DNA of 64,000 nt from positions 744,001-808,000 of the forward strand of contig NZ_FTOJ01000001.1 of NCBI RefSeq assembly GCF_900156685.1, written 5' to 3'. This DNA is from Chryseobacterium piscicola (GTDB lineage Bacteria; Bacteroidota; Bacteroidia; Flavobacteriales; Weeksellaceae). Both the position numbers and the translations under genes were made by a program. Position 1 is the stretch's first letter. Every line of letters begins with the position of its first letter. Shown here piece by piece: positions 38,216 to 47,673 of the stretch. The notes under the pieces were generated by a model. The model did not search any database and was not told the origin of the DNA. It saw only the letters and a program-made list of their open reading frames with translations.

Positions 38216-39421
38216 TTATTTGTTTTTTGCTTCTTTCAATTGTTTTTCGTCGATTAAAAAGACGTAGGAATTGTATTTCAGTTTTGCTTTGTTGGCTTTA
38301 ATCAGATTGGCGATGGATTTTGAAGTAGATGTAAATAGTTTAGAACCCAAACTGGTAAAAAACCCTTCTCCCCCCATATCCATTTGCGTTCCCTGAACCG
38401 AATTACTTCCCATTTCTCGCATCATTTCACGGAAAACACTTTGTGGAATATATAATCCTTTCATTCCATCAATGTCATAAATGGATAGATTGACAGGAAA
38501 AATTTCACCTTTTGTAAATACTGATACAATCTTCAAATCCACTCTTTGCATCGAAAAACCTGAGATTTGCCCGTAAAGAATTGAACCTTTGTCAATTTTT
38601 TTATTACCCACGAAAATATCTTCCAACAATCGAAAACGGATTCTGCTTCCCAGAAAACCTTTGTTATTTTCATCAATCACAGCTTTTATAAAACTGTTTT
38701 CTTTTTCTTTATAAAATGCATTGAAAGCACTATTGATCCCTGATTTGCTAACATTGAAAGTTGAATTGAGAAAGGCATCCATTTTTTCTTTGTTGGTTTT
38801 GAGTTTCTTTTCTGTCGCGAGTTTGCTTTGATATTCTGGGTCTTTTGCTTTTTCTAAGGAATCCATAACCAACATTTGTTCTTTCAGAAATTTCATCGGA
38901 TCAGATTGTTGATTTTGAGATGTTGATTTTTGATTTACTGAAGCATCATTGTTTTCAGTTTTTCCATAAGATTTGTCGTTCAACATTCGGATAATATCTT
39001 CTGATCGTTTGTAGTCTTTGTCGCTATTTTGATTATTGGATTTATTATAATATGAAGATGGATTTCCTTTTGCTTGATAATTATTTTGTCTTCCTTGTGC
39101 ATCTTTCAAAGAATCAATTTTTCTTTTTTGAGCCAATGACAATTGGTCTTCGTAGTTCAATAAACTATCGTGCTCTTTGTCTAATCCACCAAGCATTGTT
39201 CGATTGTCATCTTTTTGAAACAAGGCATCGTAGGCATCATTTTTAGTCAAAATAGAATCCTGTGTTTCTCCTAAGGAAAGCGAAAGTTCTTTCGGAGTTT
39301 CTTTCGGAGTTTCCTCTTTCGAGAACTGCGCTCCTACATACACGAAAAGAAACAAAAAAGGCAAAGCCAAAAGTGGAAGCACATATTTTTTCTCTTTAAA
39401 ATTGATTTTTTTAATGTCCAT
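38216..39421 (-). CDS. traM: Conjugative transposon protein TraM (VirB10-like)
   Basis: 401 residues. One N-terminal transmembrane helix (VLPLLALPFLFLFVYVGAQF, about 14-33), a long polar and low-complexity periplasmic linker, then a C-terminal beta domain containing SRIRFRLLEDIFV, KGSILYGQISGFS and GLYIPQSVFREMM, the last typical of the TraM family. This arrangement is that of VirB10 energy-sensing scaffold proteins spanning from inner to outer membrane. The first bases overlap the end of the preceding small membrane protein gene by 11 bases. Confidence 0.83.
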   Translation of the reverse strand: MDIKKINFKEKKYVLPLLALPFLFLFVYVGAQFSKEETPKETPKELSLSLGETQDSILTKNDAYDALFQKDDNRTMLGGLDKEHDSLLNYEDQLSLAQKRKIDSLKDAQGRQNNYQAKGNPSSYYNKSNNQNSDKDYKRSEDIIRMLNDKSYGKTENNDASVNQKSTSQNQQSDPMKFLKEQMLVMDSLEKAKDPEYQSKLATEKKLKTNKEKMDAFLNSTFNVSKSGINSAFNAFYKEKENSFIKAVIDENNKGFLGSRIRFRLLEDIFVGNKKIDKGSILYGQISGFSMQRVDLKIVSVFTKGEIFPVNLSIYDIDGMKGLYIPQSVFREMMREMGSNSVQGTQMDMGGEGFFTSLGSKLFTSTSKSIANLIKANKAKLKYNSYVFLIDEKQLKEAKNK

Positions 39422-39767
39422 TTTTTAGTTTTTGGTATTGGTTATATAGGTATTCTATTCTCAAACTGTCTTCTTTCTGAAGGGCATTTCGGTCTCTTTT
39501 TACTTTTAAGGTTTTGAGTTCATTTACAATGTTTGCCATTTCCTTTTCATTGTTTTTAAAATTATTCTCAGTCGTTAAACTTTTGGAATAAAGAGTTGGT
39601 GGCTTTACTTTAAATGTGGCATCGGAAGGAAAGAAAATTCCTTGTATCAGAGAGCCTACAAAAGATATTGACAGAAATACCATCGAATAGATGTAGAACT
39701 TTTTCGGGTTTTTCACTACCCAACTCATCCATTTTTGTTCTATTAGTTTGTTTAAAAATATGTTCAT
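39411..39767 (-). CDS. Small membrane protein in TraL position
   Basis: 118 residues with a single hydrophobic segment near residues 27-47 (IYSMVFLSISFVGSLIQG) and a charged C-terminal coiled region. It sits between TraK and TraM, where Bacteroidetes conjugation operons have TraL, and it overlaps TraM by 11 bases. It begins one base after the TraK gene. The sequence is too short and variable for a firm family call, so I give position and topology only. Confidence 0.6.
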   Translation of the reverse strand: MNIFLNKLIEQKWMSWVVKNPKKFYIYSMVFLSISFVGSLIQGIFFPSDATFKVKPPTLYSKSLTTENNFKNNEKEMANIVNELKTLKVKRDRNALQKEDSLRIEYLYNQYQKLKNGH

Positions 39768-40382
39768 TTAATAAGAATTTTTAGTTTGATTGGAGAGTTC
39801 TTCATTATCAAGAATCCGCCAATTTTTAAGAAGGACACCGTGCGGATTATTGGGACTTCGGATGATGTCTTCAAAGAAGCCTTCGGTAATGAGTTTTCGA
39901 GTAATAACCGATGATTTTCTTGTAATCATTTGTTTTCCGAAAAACTGAAATTTTTTTTGATCCATATTGAGTTTAATCGAATCTGAATGAATGCTGACCA
40001 TTGAACTGGAAGCGACAATTTGGTTGTAAAATCCTTTTTCTTTAAGGTTGGTGTATTCTTTTTTTCCGCTTTCATCAATGATGTACAATGATTTTTGAAT
40101 ATTTTCTTTGATGTATTTATCATCTGGTGCGAGGGTGAAAAACAATCGGTGAAAAAGTTCAATCTGGGCTTTGTATTCTACAGGTCTGTTCAAGAGTTCA
40201 TCGGTTTGTTTCGCTAAAACTGGAACGCCATTATCCAAAATGTAAATGGATTTTCGGGAATCCTGAATCATTTTATAAGCGAAAAAGAATCCAGCGACGA
40301 CAATAACTACGGCAAAAGCAATTGCTCCTAATGAAACCACTTTGTTGATCTTCATTTTCTGTTCTATATTTTTAATAAGCAT
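39768..40382 (-). CDS. traK: Conjugative transposon protein TraK (VirB8-like)
   Basis: 204 residues. N-terminal transmembrane helix (VVSLGAIAFAVVIVVAGFFFAY, near 14-36) and a periplasmic domain. The landmarks ILDNGVPVLA, EYKAQIELFHRLFFTLAPDD and MITRKSSVITRKLITEG are characteristic of TraK. Expected to nucleate channel assembly, as VirB8 does. It is in conserved order TraJ, TraK, a small protein, TraM, TraN. Confidence 0.87.
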   Translation of the reverse strand: MLIKNIEQKMKINKVVSLGAIAFAVVIVVAGFFFAYKMIQDSRKSIYILDNGVPVLAKQTDELLNRPVEYKAQIELFHRLFFTLAPDDKYIKENIQKSLYIIDESGKKEYTNLKEKGFYNQIVASSSMVSIHSDSIKLNMDQKKFQFFGKQMITRKSSVITRKLITEGFFEDIIRSPNNPHGVLLKNWRILDNEELSNQTKNSY

Positions 40383-40468
40383 ATTTTTAGTTGTTGGTTG
40401 TTGGTTTTTTGAGTTTGGTGTTTGGCTCTTTATTCTTGGTTCTTAATTCTGATTAGTTCGTAATACAT

Positions 40469-41716
40469 TTATTTTCCGTTTTTCATTGCACTACTTACTC
40501 TACCTGATGCAGAACCTGCTGCTGCAGTTTTTGCTGCACTGGCAACTGCGGAAGTTCCTCCTGTTTTAGCCGCCAAGATTGTTGTTTTTGCACTTCCAGA
40601 CATTTTTGCTGCGGCACTTTTCATTTTAGTCATTGCTCCGGCTCCGCCTGCGGTAACAATCGTGTCAGCAATAGTAGGAGTCATTAATACTCCGATTCCG
40701 GTGACGATATAGGCAACACAAGTGAAAAGTTGGTTATAAATCATTCCCGAATTGCTCACATAAACCATCAAAGCATCTAAGTTGGTAATGGTTCCGTTGT
40801 TTAAAAGCGTATCGTATCTTTCAATCTCCATCGTATATCCCGAAGCAATCAGTTGCTGACCGATATTGATAATGGTGTAAGCGACAAAAGTGTACAAATT
40901 GATATTGACAAATTTGGAAACCCAACTGTACAACGAATTTTCAAACCCAGGAATGAGAGCCATTCCAACGGCAATCGGCCCCAAAATAATGAGAATATAT
41001 GCCCAAATTTTTTGGATAAAGAAAATGAGATACACACAAATTCTAAGTATGGAAAGGCAAACAAATTCAATAACTTCGGCGACTAATTTTTGCAGCTGAA
41101 ATTCCATTCTGATTTGCCATTCTTTGATGGGTTGAATCAATTTGTCTAATCCTTCGCTGATGTCAAACCAAGAATCATCGGCATCTTTGGAGGTGTTATC
41201 AATCACTTCTTGCTTGGCTTTTTCATCAGCATTAAGTTTAATGACTGCATCCAATAATTGTTGCTGCTTTTTAAACCTTTGAACCCGTAAATCATTAACC
41301 TCGGATTCTACCTCGCTAAAAATCGACATTCCCGGTTCGGCAATGGCTTCAAAAGGCGCTTGAATGAGATTGACAAATCCTGTCCAATAAACAAGGGTAA
41401 ATCCTATGATAATCGGTTTGAGCATGGGTGTGATTTCCCATTCACGGTCTCCAGCAATCATTTGCCAACCCATATATCCGAGATACATCAACGCTCCCAA
41501 ACCGCCAATGGCTCTTCCAACCAACGCAGAACCGGCTGCACTGTCCTGAACGCTGGTGTCCAATTTGGTAAAGACTTCCATAAACCATTTTTCAAAAGCA
41601 CCGTCGCCTTTTAAAAATTGGAGTAAATTGCTGTAATCTCCATCGGTTTGGGCAAAACTCAAAGTCGGTAATAGTATTGCCAACAGGCAACAAAATAGGG
41701 TAAGATTTTTATTCAT
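40469..41716 (-). CDS. traJ: Conjugative transposon protein TraJ (VirB6/TrbL-like)
   Basis: 415-residue polytopic inner-membrane protein. Signal peptide about 1-22 (LLPTLSFAQ), then hydrophobic segments near 70-90, 100-120, 210-260 and 280-350, and an Ala/Gly/Ser/Lys-rich tail. Landmarks FVNINLYTFVAYTIINIGQQ and WAYILIILGPIAVGMALIPG fit the TraJ family, which forms the membrane pore part of the channel. The spacer before TraK (40383-40468) is filled with GTTGGTTGTTGG-type low-complexity sequence shared with other tra spacers. Confidence 0.85.
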   Translation of the reverse strand: MNKNLTLFCCLLAILLPTLSFAQTDGDYSNLLQFLKGDGAFEKWFMEVFTKLDTSVQDSAAGSALVGRAIGGLGALMYLGYMGWQMIAGDREWEITPMLKPIIIGFTLVYWTGFVNLIQAPFEAIAEPGMSIFSEVESEVNDLRVQRFKKQQQLLDAVIKLNADEKAKQEVIDNTSKDADDSWFDISEGLDKLIQPIKEWQIRMEFQLQKLVAEVIEFVCLSILRICVYLIFFIQKIWAYILIILGPIAVGMALIPGFENSLYSWVSKFVNINLYTFVAYTIINIGQQLIASGYTMEIERYDTLLNNGTITNLDALMVYVSNSGMIYNQLFTCVAYIVTGIGVLMTPTIADTIVTAGGAGAMTKMKSAAAKMSGSAKTTILAAKTGGTSAVASAAKTAAAGSASGRVSSAMKNGK

Positions 41717-41719
41717 TTT

Positions 41720-42547
41720 TTAATATTTGTGATGATATTGTTGCATAATATTCTGTACTATTTGCTTATCTGTTTCCGGTATAAATCCTTGTGGAAGTGC
41801 CGTAGATAAATGGTTTTTCAGAATATTTTTGTAATCCAAAAGAAGAGTTGTTTTATCATTGTATTTCCTCAATTCCTGAGCAAATTTTCGCCATTTTATA
41901 AGGGTTTCGTGGTACATTAAAAATCGTTTTCCTCTCGGCATATCCATACTTCGGGACATCGAATATTTTTCTTTGATGAGATTTAATTCTTCTTGCCATC
42001 TTTTTAATGTTCCAATCGTGTTGAGGGTTTCGTAAGTTTGTTGATCTTTTAATTTCCATTCGATAAAATTTTGAGGCGTGTCAGGAAATTCGGTAATGGG
42101 TTTGAGCATTCTTTTGTAATAGAGCATCCATAGAGGATCCGCATCGATAGTTGCGGAAGTCCAATACGCAAAATCCTGAACGCTTCTTTTGTAAATGGTA
42201 TCGGAAGTGGCTTTGATTTTTTTGGCTTCTTCTTCCTGAAATTTCACTTCAGCAAGTCTTAAATTTTGTTCTCCTGTTGGTTTTAATGGTCTGATGTCGT
42301 TGCCGTTTTTATAATCCCGATTAATTTGCGGAGCCCACATTCCCCAAACCGTAGCATAAGCAAAATTGGTCTGAATACCTAAAAAATATTTGGGATAAGG
42401 TCGCCAATCGCCCCAACTTTCAAAGGTCATTCGTTTATGTTGGGCAACGATGGAAGGGTCATTTAATCTCTTTACGCTGACTTGTCCAAATAGGGTGACT
42501 GCAATCAACAAAAACTGCAATAGGCTTATTTTTTTTAGATTTTTCAT
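41720..42547 (-). CDS. Secreted hypothetical protein of the tra operon
   Basis: 275 residues with a signal peptide (FLLIAVTLFGQVSVK). Trp- and Tyr-rich start ESWGDWRPYPKYFLGIQTNF, then helical. No family recognised beyond its constant place between TraJ and the three related secreted proteins upstream. Only 3 bases separate it from TraJ, so it belongs to the transfer operon. A periplasmic channel component is a reasonable guess. Confidence 0.6.
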   Translation of the reverse strand: MKNLKKISLLQFLLIAVTLFGQVSVKRLNDPSIVAQHKRMTFESWGDWRPYPKYFLGIQTNFAYATVWGMWAPQINRDYKNGNDIRPLKPTGEQNLRLAEVKFQEEEAKKIKATSDTIYKRSVQDFAYWTSATIDADPLWMLYYKRMLKPITEFPDTPQNFIEWKLKDQQTYETLNTIGTLKRWQEELNLIKEKYSMSRSMDMPRGKRFLMYHETLIKWRKFAQELRKYNDKTTLLLDYKNILKNHLSTALPQGFIPETDKQIVQNIMQQYHHKY

Positions 42548-42566
42548 TTGTAGGTAATTTTCTTTT

Positions 42567-43232
42567 TCAATTAAAAATGTATTTGTATTTTATAATAATA
42601 TCGCCAACAATGGCTCTGTCGATATTGAGGTAATTTCTTAGCACCGGAACTTGATACAGGTAAGGAATATTCTTAGCGTTTTCTAATCGCAAATTGATGT
42701 AAAGAATATTTCCGTTGATATTTCTTACTCGTGTAAAAACCTTTTCTATAAGCATTTCCCTGTCCGATGCATCCATTAGAAAGTCTTTGTTTTCATTCAA
42801 AATATCCTGCGTGACTTCTTGTTTTAGCTTCATTGTTTGTTTTCCGATTTCTGCGTAATATTTTGAAACCAATACAGCGTATTCTGGGTGTTGCGCCGAT
42901 AAATCCAGCATTTTATTAGAATTGGTTACGATTTTTCCTAAATATTGATAGAGATAAATCAGTTTTTTACTTTGAGTTAAAGCAGAATTCACATTTTTCA
43001 ACTGCTGATAGATGTATTCCTTAATGGCAATCACTTGAGCGGTTTTTTGCTTAATATCATCGTACAATTCTTTCTGTTTTTCGTAAGAATTGAGAAAAGC
43101 CTGCTCACTAGCCAATCGAACGGCGTGGTCTTTTGTAAGCTGAACCAATAGTTTGTCATTGATTACAACCTGCTGACTTTTCACCGTAATCCCAAAAATT
43201 GTAAGTGCTACGAAGCTCAAAATTTTCTTCAT
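42567..43232 (-). CDS. Secreted helical tra-operon protein, paralogue 3 of 3
   Basis: 221 residues, signal peptide to about residue 20 (VKSQQ), otherwise almost all helix. It shares with the protein at 43953-44618 the mid-region motif LSAQHPEYAVLVSKYYAEIGKQ versus LASQHPQYAIFGVKASQKTY (compare residues around 112-130), the RLENAKN-like motif, and the C-terminal pattern NxDRAIVxDIIxKYK. Possibly fulfils the periplasmic VirB5-like or TraI-like role. Function is not established. Confidence 0.6.
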   Translation of the reverse strand: MKKILSFVALTIFGITVKSQQVVINDKLLVQLTKDHAVRLASEQAFLNSYEKQKELYDDIKQKTAQVIAIKEYIYQQLKNVNSALTQSKKLIYLYQYLGKIVTNSNKMLDLSAQHPEYAVLVSKYYAEIGKQTMKLKQEVTQDILNENKDFLMDASDREMLIEKVFTRVRNINGNILYINLRLENAKNIPYLYQVPVLRNYLNIDRAIVGDIIIKYKYIFN

Positions 43233-43234
43233 AT

Positions 43235-43942
43235 TTAAAAGGATTTAATATTATTCATTATGTCTGCAACTACCTGTCGGTCTCTGTTTACATAATATTG
43301 AAATGCTCTTTTATTTCGTAAAACCTTTGCCTTTATATCTCTAATTTTCAAAAGCATATGCGTGGAATTCCTGCTTAATATTTTGACTTCACCTAAAGCA
43401 TAATCGAGCAAAACTTTTCTTTCCGCTTTTTCCATTTGATTAATAGCACCGTAAGAGAGAATAATTCCGGCAATTAAGCGTGTTACCATCTGCAAATCAT
43501 CTACAAACTGAACTTGAGAAGGCAAAACTGTAATAATAGAATAAGGAGCAGAACTAATTTCTTCGATAATAGCGGTCTGATTGGTCGTGATTTTATTAAT
43601 CTCCCTGCTCATTGCAATTCCCGTCGGTACTGCTTGAATGGCAAACGAAACGATTCTCAATCTGTCCTGAATTTTTGTCACCTTCTCATTAAAGTTTTTC
43701 CATTGAGTTTGGTTAGCTGTTTCTACGGTGGCATTGAGGGTTTGTTTTTGTCTCATTTCTTTTTGCCGATCGTGTTCTTTCATCGCTGCATTAATTTCTA
43801 TATCCATCATCGGAAAAGAAACATTTTCCTGTTGCCAAGCTGGTGTAGAACCACCGCCGGAAGAAGTCATCACAAGATATAGCGCAGAAAAAATCAAAGT
43901 CAATACAACTTTTTTGCCTCCATGAAATTGTTGAGTCTTCAT
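43235..43942 (-). CDS. Secreted helical tra-operon protein, paralogue 2 of 3
   Basis: 235 residues. Signal peptide near 13-28, then a Gly-rich SSGGGSTPAWQQENVSFP segment and long helices. The C-terminus YYVNRDRQVVADIMNNIKSF follows the same NxDRxxVxDIM pattern as its two neighbours, suggesting common descent, though the middle is more divergent. Two bases separate it from the next gene. Confidence 0.55.
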   Translation of the reverse strand: MKTQQFHGGKKVVLTLIFSALYLVMTSSGGGSTPAWQQENVSFPMMDIEINAAMKEHDRQKEMRQKQTLNATVETANQTQWKNFNEKVTKIQDRLRIVSFAIQAVPTGIAMSREINKITTNQTAIIEEISSAPYSIITVLPSQVQFVDDLQMVTRLIAGIILSYGAINQMEKAERKVLLDYALGEVKILSRNSTHMLLKIRDIKAKVLRNKRAFQYYVNRDRQVVADIMNNIKSF

Positions 43943-43952
43943 TTTGTATGAA

Positions 43953-44618
43953 TTAAAAAGTTCGTTTATATCGGTTCATTATGGTTTCCACAATGGCTTT
44001 ATCTGTATTAATATATCCTGCAAATGGATTGATAGAATTCCAGAATCCTAAACGGTTGGCTTTTTCCAGCCGAAGTTTAATGGCCAAAAGCCACAACTTC
44101 AGGTTTTTTACATTCCCTGAAATGTTATGTAAAATCTTATATCGGTCTCCTGCAGTGGCAAGATTCAGTTCGCCAGAAGCGAGAATATCAGAAATATCGG
44201 TTACGATTTTTAAACTTTGTTCGTAGGTTTTTTGTGATGCTTTTACTCCGAAAATGGCATATTGTGGATGTTGAGATGCCAATTGAACGACATCAGAGGA
44301 ATAATTGTAACATTTATTGAGTTCAGAATAAATTTCTTTTACCTGAATTCCATTTTGTAGTGTACCCGAAACCTCTTTCAACCCTTTTAAAATTTTATTT
44401 TGAATATCATTGGCAGCGACCATCTGTGTTCCAACCCAGGTTTGAGCATCTTTCAATTTGGAAGTTTCATCAATGACATCATTTTGCTTGGCTTTCAGAT
44501 TTTCCGAATAGAGAATCATTGCAGCCGTTACAACGGGGTCGATGTAAGTATTTTGGGCAAAGCCAACTATTCCCCAAAGGGAAAAAAGAAGGATAAAAAG
44601 AGTCTTATACGTTTTCAT
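43953..44618 (-). CDS. Secreted helical tra-operon protein, paralogue 1 of 3
   Basis: 221 residues with a signal peptide (LWGIVGFAQN). Same length and layout as the gene at 42567: helical core, LASQHPQYAIFG near residue 117, KLRLEKANRLGFW, and the C-terminal INTDKAIVETIMNRYKRTF. It overlaps the end of traG by 14 bases, so translation is likely coupled to the ATPase gene. Role inferred only from position and export signal. Confidence 0.6.
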   Translation of the reverse strand: MKTYKTLFILLFSLWGIVGFAQNTYIDPVVTAAMILYSENLKAKQNDVIDETSKLKDAQTWVGTQMVAANDIQNKILKGLKEVSGTLQNGIQVKEIYSELNKCYNYSSDVVQLASQHPQYAIFGVKASQKTYEQSLKIVTDISDILASGELNLATAGDRYKILHNISGNVKNLKLWLLAIKLRLEKANRLGFWNSINPFAGYINTDKAIVETIMNRYKRTF

Positions 44619-47600
44619 ATTCCTGTTGATTGATTAATTCTGAAAAACTAATGTTGCGGTCTTCTAATTCCTGAGAAATGATCTTGAAAACATTTTGTCC
44701 TTTGTACTTTCTTTTCATCATCTTGTAATAGGAATTTATTTTTTTATCTAATGGATTTTGATATAGATTGACGAGTGTCACTAAATTTTCCAGACTGTCT
44801 CCGAAAATTTTTAAATCGAATACAATTTTTATCAGTGCTTCGTCGTAATTGCCGTATTTCTGAACATAGTATTCAACAGCAGATTTTTCTGGTTTTTCTG
44901 TTGTATAGGTCAAGTATTGCTCAAGAGAAACTTCATTTCCATAAACTTCGCCTTTGGAACCTCGTTTTAGATAAAATTCTTTGAAACGACTTCTCCCAAA
45001 TTTATTGTTGAGATTGTTAATCGTGAAAATCTTGTTCTGCTCAACTTTATTGAGTGAAAGTAATGCCGCAATTCGGTCGAAATTATCTTTGAATTTGGTT
45101 TGGTCAAGCAAAATGAACGTATCGGAATTATTGATGATGGAATCTTTTACCACCGCATTTCCGATAATATCGTCGAGTTCTTGCGTTACCACTACCGCTT
45201 CTCCCCAAAATTTTCTTACGGTTTTGTAGAGATATAAAATGTATCCTCCCATCAGTTTACTCGCAATGGCTTTCCACGCTTCCTCGATGATGAGTGCTTT
45301 TCTGCGGTCTTTTCTCAATCTCATTTTTTGGATAAAAGTGTCCATAATAATGAGCGTTACAATGGGGAATAATTTCGGATTATCTTTCACATTGTCAATT
45401 TCAAATACGATAAAAGGTTCGTCAAACAGCGTATTATCGGCTGATTCGTTCAATGTTGTTCCATATCTTCCGCCTTTGTAAAAATCTTTCAGAACAAACA
45501 AAAAGGTTCGGAAATTAAACTCTCTTTCATTAATTGCATGCTTTTTATTATTCAAATAAAGCGGCAAAAAACTTTCGCAATACTCATAAAATCCATTAAA
45601 CGAAAGTTCTTTGGCTTCTAACTTTTCTTCGAGTTGCTTAATTTTTTTGATAATGGCTTTTCTGAACGATTCGTTCCAATCTTTGACTGATTCTGGTTTT
45701 TTGATGATTTCATTGGATTTAATGAGAATCAATTGGGTTTCGTTGTAGATTTTTCTCCGTTCTTCATCATTCAACGTGTCATACGCTTCATAAACCTTAT
45801 AAAATTTTTCGCTGTAATAATCGGGGTTATTCAAATTTTTATCGGGATGATAAAATTTCAAAAGCTTTCTTCCTGCTTCTTTGATTTCTTCAGATTTGGC
45901 ATCGAAAGCGATTCCCAAAATATCGTAATAGGTATTTTGTTCCTTCATTTCATTTTCATATTCTGAAAATATATCTTCTTCGTGAATGTTATATTTACCC
46001 AAATAAAGAATCAAATCTTCCGAACTTTTGTGTTCATACCATTCTGTTCCTTTATTAAAATATTGATGATAATACGACATCAACACATTATCCAAAATGG
46101 ATTTTTGAGTTGCCGACATTACACCATCTGCTCCTTGCCAAATCAAAAAAATCAGATTGGTTAAAAATTCAATTTTCTCGATATTAAATTCCTTTTTATT
46201 CATTAAAAAAGGATTCATCGTAATGGGTTTTTCTTCGGTGTATTGAATGTATCTTCCGCCTTTGTATTTGCAGGTTCCGGAATAGGAATCTCCTGTATCA
46301 ACGATAACTACATCATAATTGTAAGTCAGATATTGCTCAATAATATTATTCATCAGGAAAGATTTTCCACTACCCGAAGGGCCAAGAACAAACTTATTTC
46401 TGTTATTGATTCTTCCTGTTTTCATGGGTAAATCTGCTGGATCAACTCTCAGTGGAACACCCTGTCTATCCGTAAATCTTAGATAAAAGTTGGATTCTTC
46501 GTTTACGGGGTAACTTTCTTTAAAAAAAAAACACAAGGCCGCTTCGCTTGTCGTCATAAATAAATCGTATTCTCTAAGTTCTGTGGCATTGCCCGGAAGT
46601 GCTGCCCGAAAGAGTTCCAACTGGTTGTAGGCATTTTTGGAAACGATGATTCCTTTTGTGAACAATTTATTTTCTATCATCGACTGAATATTTTCCATTT
46701 TTTCCAGGGTTTCTGCGGAAAATAGAATTGAAAAATGAGCATTGACAACCAATTGTCCATCAATCGCAATATTGTGAAGAAGCGTTTGAATTTCCTCTGC
46801 AATAATGGCATTGGATGGCGAATTGTTTGCCGCTCCTTCATGCTTTTTCTTTTTCTTATCGAGTTCTCTTTGTTGCTGTGCTTGCAGCGGAATGGTAATC
46901 ACCTGATTGTAAATAATGGTTTCGTAATCTTCTAGCTCATTGATGAAGGTGAAATTATCAACGGCTGTTTCTGAAGCTGCTCCGTTTCCGCCTAAGACAG
47001 AAAAAGGTTCTATTTCAGAGGGTAAATCAATGTTTTCGACATCGACATAAGAGATGTTTTTAACGAATCGGTTTCCTATTTGTAAATACTCGTTGGTGCT
47101 TTTGATATTATCAAAAGTGGGTACATTTGAAAACTGCATCGACAAAACTCCGGAAATGTAATATTCAAAATCTTTTTCAAATAAAAATTCAGGTTCACAA
47201 TCGTTTTGTTTTAATAGCATAAAGACTTTTTGACATTTGTCCCGAAGTTCTTTGTAGCTTTTTTCAGAGAAATTGTACGGTTTATTTTTCTTTTTCAGTT
47301 TATCATCAATAATATCTGTAAAAAGCAAAATGGTTTCAATGGTTTTAAACAATCTTCCATCAAAATGTTCGGAATATTTCTGCTGAAGGAATTGATTAGA
47401 TGGTTCTGCGGAATATTTCTTTTTTGAAAATAGATCAAGTTTTTGAACAATTCTTCCTTCTCCTATAATGGAAACGACTTGATTTAAAACCGTATGAAAA
47501 TTGAGATATTGATCAGGATCTGCCGAATATTGCTCGACATTGTTTTTTATTCTAATTCCGAGAATTGTATTTCCGTACTGCCCAAAAAGAACATCAAAAT

Positions 47601-47673
47601 CCCAATTGAAATCTTTTCCAAAATCGTAACCGATGTAGGGAATATCAAATGCTTGTTTTTTTATGGTTGCCAT
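44605..47673 (-). CDS. traG: Conjugation ATPase TraG (VirB4-like) with inserted DnaJ J-domain
   Basis: Motor ATPase that energises type IV channel assembly. 1022 residues, against roughly 800-850 for the Bacteroidetes TraG proteins I know. The N-terminal TraG domain (1-400) is followed by Walker A GPSGSGKS (431-438) and Walker B LIIEEAW (794-800), with KTVRKFWGEAVVVTQELDD (817-835) typical of VirB4. Between the Walker motifs, residues about 582-646 form a J-domain: YYDILGI, KLLKFYHPDKN with the intact HPD (609-611), and AYDTLNDEERRKIYNE. The reading frame is continuous across it. The traF gene overlaps its start by 29 bases. Confidence 0.88.
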   Translation of the reverse strand: MATIKKQAFDIPYIGYDFGKDFNWDFDVLFGQYGNTILGIRIKNNVEQYSADPDQYLNFHTVLNQVVSIIGEGRIVQKLDLFSKKKYSAEPSNQFLQQKYSEHFDGRLFKTIETILLFTDIIDDKLKKKNKPYNFSEKSYKELRDKCQKVFMLLKQNDCEPEFLFEKDFEYYISGVLSMQFSNVPTFDNIKSTNEYLQIGNRFVKNISYVDVENIDLPSEIEPFSVLGGNGAASETAVDNFTFINELEDYETIIYNQVITIPLQAQQQRELDKKKKKHEGAANNSPSNAIIAEEIQTLLHNIAIDGQLVVNAHFSILFSAETLEKMENIQSMIENKLFTKGIIVSKNAYNQLELFRAALPGNATELREYDLFMTTSEAALCFFFKESYPVNEESNFYLRFTDRQGVPLRVDPADLPMKTGRINNRNKFVLGPSGSGKSFLMNNIIEQYLTYNYDVVIVDTGDSYSGTCKYKGGRYIQYTEEKPITMNPFLMNKKEFNIEKIEFLTNLIFLIWQGADGVMSATQKSILDNVLMSYYHQYFNKGTEWYEHKSSEDLILYLGKYNIHEEDIFSEYENEMKEQNTYYDILGIAFDAKSEEIKEAGRKLLKFYHPDKNLNNPDYYSEKFYKVYEAYDTLNDEERRKIYNETQLILIKSNEIIKKPESVKDWNESFRKAIIKKIKQLEEKLEAKELSFNGFYEYCESFLPLYLNNKKHAINEREFNFRTFLFVLKDFYKGGRYGTTLNESADNTLFDEPFIVFEIDNVKDNPKLFPIVTLIIMDTFIQKMRLRKDRRKALIIEEAWKAIASKLMGGYILYLYKTVRKFWGEAVVVTQELDDIIGNAVVKDSIINNSDTFILLDQTKFKDNFDRIAALLSLNKVEQNKIFTINNLNNKFGRSRFKEFYLKRGSKGEVYGNEVSLEQYLTYTTEKPEKSAVEYYVQKYGNYDEALIKIVFDLKIFGDSLENLVTLVNLYQNPLDKKINSYYKMMKRKYKGQNVFKIISQELEDRNISFSELINQQEYENV

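Noticed and set aside
41360..41614. Plus-strand frames inside tra genes (several)
   Set aside because: They are antisense shadows of long minus-strand genes with clear family membership.
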